NCBI GenBank assembly: GCA_947492525.1 | Contig: CANLNQ010000003.1 | Location: 186,001 to 250,000 of the forward strand | Direction: 5' to 3' | DNA length: 64,000 bases | DNA from: an uncultured Granulosicoccus sp. | GTDB lineage: Bacteria; Pseudomonadota; Gammaproteobacteria; Granulosicoccales; Granulosicoccaceae | Part shown: positions 62,225 to 64,000 of the stretch, in pieces | Layout of the letters: every line of letters begins with the position of its first letter | Position numbering within the stretch: the stretch's first letter is position 1 | The notes under the pieces: generated by a model | Told to the model about the DNA's origin: nothing | The model's input: the letters and a program-made list of their open reading frames with translations, nothing else | Database searches by the model: none | Position numbers and translations under genes: made by a program

Positions 62225-64000
62225 TCAGTTCTGCCCAAGACGCTCCTGGATGGCGAAGTAGGCCGGCTTGGGCTGGTAGCGCCTGTCCAGTAGCAGCGGG
62301 TTGAACTCGCGGCGCCAGGAATACATGTCAGTGAAGCCCCAGGCCTGATAGGCCTTGCAACGGGGCTGATCGAGGCACAGGGACAGCACTTCTTCGTACA
62401 CTTCGGCCTGTTGCTCCTCGCTCATGCCACTGCGTATCGAGACATCCAGTTCGGTGATGTAGATATCCAGATCCAGCGCGGCGATCTTGCCGAATGTGGC
62501 AGCAACTTCTTCGTAGCGATCGAAATCCGCATCCAGGTGCATCTGGAAACCCACCCCGTCCACCGGCGTGCCGGCATCCGTCAATGCGGTCATCAGCGCA
62601 ATCAGCCCATCGGATTTGGGGCCGGCGAAGCTGACGTCGTACTCGTTGTAGAGCAGTACTGCCTCTGGTGCCGAAAGGCGCGCCTGACGGAAGGCTATAT
62701 CGATGAAGTCGGCCCCCATGGCTTCGTACCAGGTGGATTGACGAAAGCTGCCGTCCTCCTCCAGTGCCTCGTTGACGACATCCCAGATGGGAATATCGTC
62801 GCCATAGCGTGTAATCACCCGATCGATGAATTCGCGCATGTGGCCTTCACGTTCGTCCAGCGCAGAGCGCTTGATCCAGCCCGGCAGTTGGCGATGCCAG
62901 ACCAGAGTGTGGCCATGCACGGCCTGTCGGCGCGTCTTGGCATGCTGCACCAGGTTGTCCGCCTGAGCCCAGCGATACTTGCCGGGCAGCGGGTTGACCA
63001 GATCCCATTTGAGCGAGTTTTCGGTGGTCACGAAATTGAATTCCTCGGCGGCAATATCGGCATACAGTGCGCCGTCGGGTTGCTCATAGAAGCCTTGCAG
63101 AGCGGCATAGCCGATCAGCAGATCACGGCTTGCCGCCAGCTCCCGCAGGCGTGAGCCTGGGCGAATGAAATCGCTGTCTTCGAGGACTTCCAGTGTCACC
63201 GTGCGAGAGGTACTGAGACTGGTGTCCTCTGCATCTCGCGCCGTCAGTTCCAGATCGATGGCCTCGGCGGTCTGCGGGACGAAACGCAGAATCGAGATGG
63301 CCTCTTCGCTGTAGTGCGGCACGATGGTGGCGCCTGCAGGCGGGTTGGCAATCTCCAACGAGGGGATGGTGCCATTGGCATCGCTGACCTTGATGTAGAG
63401 CGTCACGAAATCGTTGACCCGCACGGTACGCGGCCATATTTCGTTGACCACGGGGGCAATGTTGACGATACCGGATGGATCCGACGGCATCTTCACCTTG
63501 ATGCGGATGGTTCGTTCCGTCCGGTAGTACGGTTCTACCGGATCGGTTGCGGTAATGGTGAACTCCTGAATGCCTACCTGCGGCTGCAATGGACGCCAGA
63601 TCAGCGATCGTGTGCCATTGAAATTGTCCACATAGCGTGCGCCGGCGGGTATTGCGTTGGGAAACAGTCCCGGGATGCCGCCGTCGTCATCCAGTGGCTT
63701 GAAGATCACGGTCAGTTCTTCACCGGCAAACACTTCCACATCCGTCAGATTGTCGAAATAGGGCAGGGAGTTGGTACTGGTATCCACGTGCTCGGGTATG
63801 TGGTAAACCGCCGGCAGGGGGCCGGCAGCGAAATCCTCGTCGGTCAGGATGCCGTAATCGTCTTCCAGATCGCGCGTCGGGTTGCGAACCACGAAGAACT
63901 CGGTCACGTTCGACACGGGTCCGAGCGCCCTCACCGGTTCACTGTCAGCTCCAGGGGCCGCGGTCAACGGCGGGTTTGGCAGTGGGTCGAGAACACGATC
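62225..64000 (-). CDS. GH10 endo-1,4-beta-xylanase with N-terminal beta-sandwich modules (5' end cut by window)
   Basis: At least 591 codons; the frame runs open through the window edge, so the true start and signal peptide lie beyond 64000. The visible N-terminal part carries a proline-rich linker (about DPLPNPPLTAAPG) and two cadherin/Ig-like beta-sandwiches. The C-terminal 300 residues are a complete GH10 catalytic domain: acid/base in WDVVNEALEED and nucleophile in YITELDVSIR. It should cleave xylan in the periplasm or outside. Confidence 0.94.
   Translation of the reverse strand, partial: DRVLDPLPNPPLTAAPGADSEPVRALGPVSNVTEFFVVRNPTRDLEDDYGILTDEDFAAGPLPAVYHIPEHVDTSTNSLPYFDNLTDVEVFAGEELTVIFKPLDDDGGIPGLFPNAIPAGARYVDNFNGTRSLIWRPLQPQVGIQEFTITATDPVEPYYRTERTIRIKVKMPSDPSGIVNIAPVVNEIWPRTVRVNDFVTLYIKVSDANGTIPSLEIANPPAGATIVPHYSEEAISILRFVPQTAEAIDLELTARDAEDTSLSTSRTVTLEVLEDSDFIRPGSRLRELAASRDLLIGYAALQGFYEQPDGALYADIAAEEFNFVTTENSLKWDLVNPLPGKYRWAQADNLVQHAKTRRQAVHGHTLVWHRQLPGWIKRSALDEREGHMREFIDRVITRYGDDIPIWDVVNEALEEDGSFRQSTWYEAMGADFIDIAFRQARLSAPEAVLLYNEYDVSFAGPKSDGLIALMTALTDAGTPVDGVGFQMHLDADFDRYEEVAATFGKIAALDLDIYITELDVSIRSGMSEEQQAEVYEEVLSLCLDQPRCKAYQAWGFTDMYSWRREFNPLLLDRRYQPKPAYFAIQERLGQN

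Overview
The window is about 57 kb of tightly packed bacterial chromosome with no rRNA or tRNA gene that I could recognise. The gene content points to a free-living gammaproteobacterium: greB, dsbB, a DUF3581 gene, an Rmf-like ribosome factor, and a HexR-controlled Entner-Doudoroff locus (edd-eda / zwf-pgl-hexR) with pyruvate kinase. The xylanase, paired lipoprotein esterases, Mrp-type cation antiporter and many signalling genes suit a large-genome marine organism. A Granulosicoccus-like lineage is my guess from this flavour only, and nothing in the sequence proves it.

Layout. 0.1-6.1 kb: an envelope/polyamine module (DUF4178 protein, small membrane protein, DUF350 protein, membrane-anchored aminopropyltransferase-like protein, FtsH-family protease). 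6.2-9.4 kb: a lipoprotein, an Asp/Glu-racemase-like gene and a gene-poor, degraded stretch. 9.5-16.9 kb: a catabolic operon for an unknown nitrogenous compound. It joins a branched-chain-type ABC importer, in which permease LivM and both ATPases are fused in one protein, to a cytosine-deaminase-like amidohydrolase, an AMI1-like amidase and an AtzH-like (DUF3225) enzyme. 17-21.2 kb: greB, then convergently a three-gene overlapping operon that looks like a copper amine oxidase split into an N-terminal-domain protein, a dead catalytic paralogue and a copper-site-bearing paralogue with a GlyGly-CTERM-like tail. 21.4-30.4 kb: a GGCT-fold protein, DUF3581, SDR, recQ, acyltransferase, and two tandem lipoprotein esterases. 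30.7-38.5 kb: a ten-gene Mrp-type antiporter operon without a full MrpA, ordered like the Mbh antiporter module. 39-48.6 kb: the HexR regulon, with HexR-like palindromes before edd, zwf and pyk. 49-53 kb: glcDEF glycolate oxidase. 53-64 kb: AI-2E family permease, hybrid histidine kinase, IS1-like transposase, GGDEF-EAL protein, Rmf-like factor, dsbB, and a GH10 xylanase cut by the window edge.

The most unusual structural feature is a set of nine tandem-repeat arrays, each with its own unrelated unit (5 to 55 bp). All sit immediately after stop codons in co-directional or convergent gaps, and none lies in a divergent promoter gap. The most unusual gene system is the split copper amine oxidase operon. 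The amidohydrolase-amidase-AtzH catabolic operon comes next.
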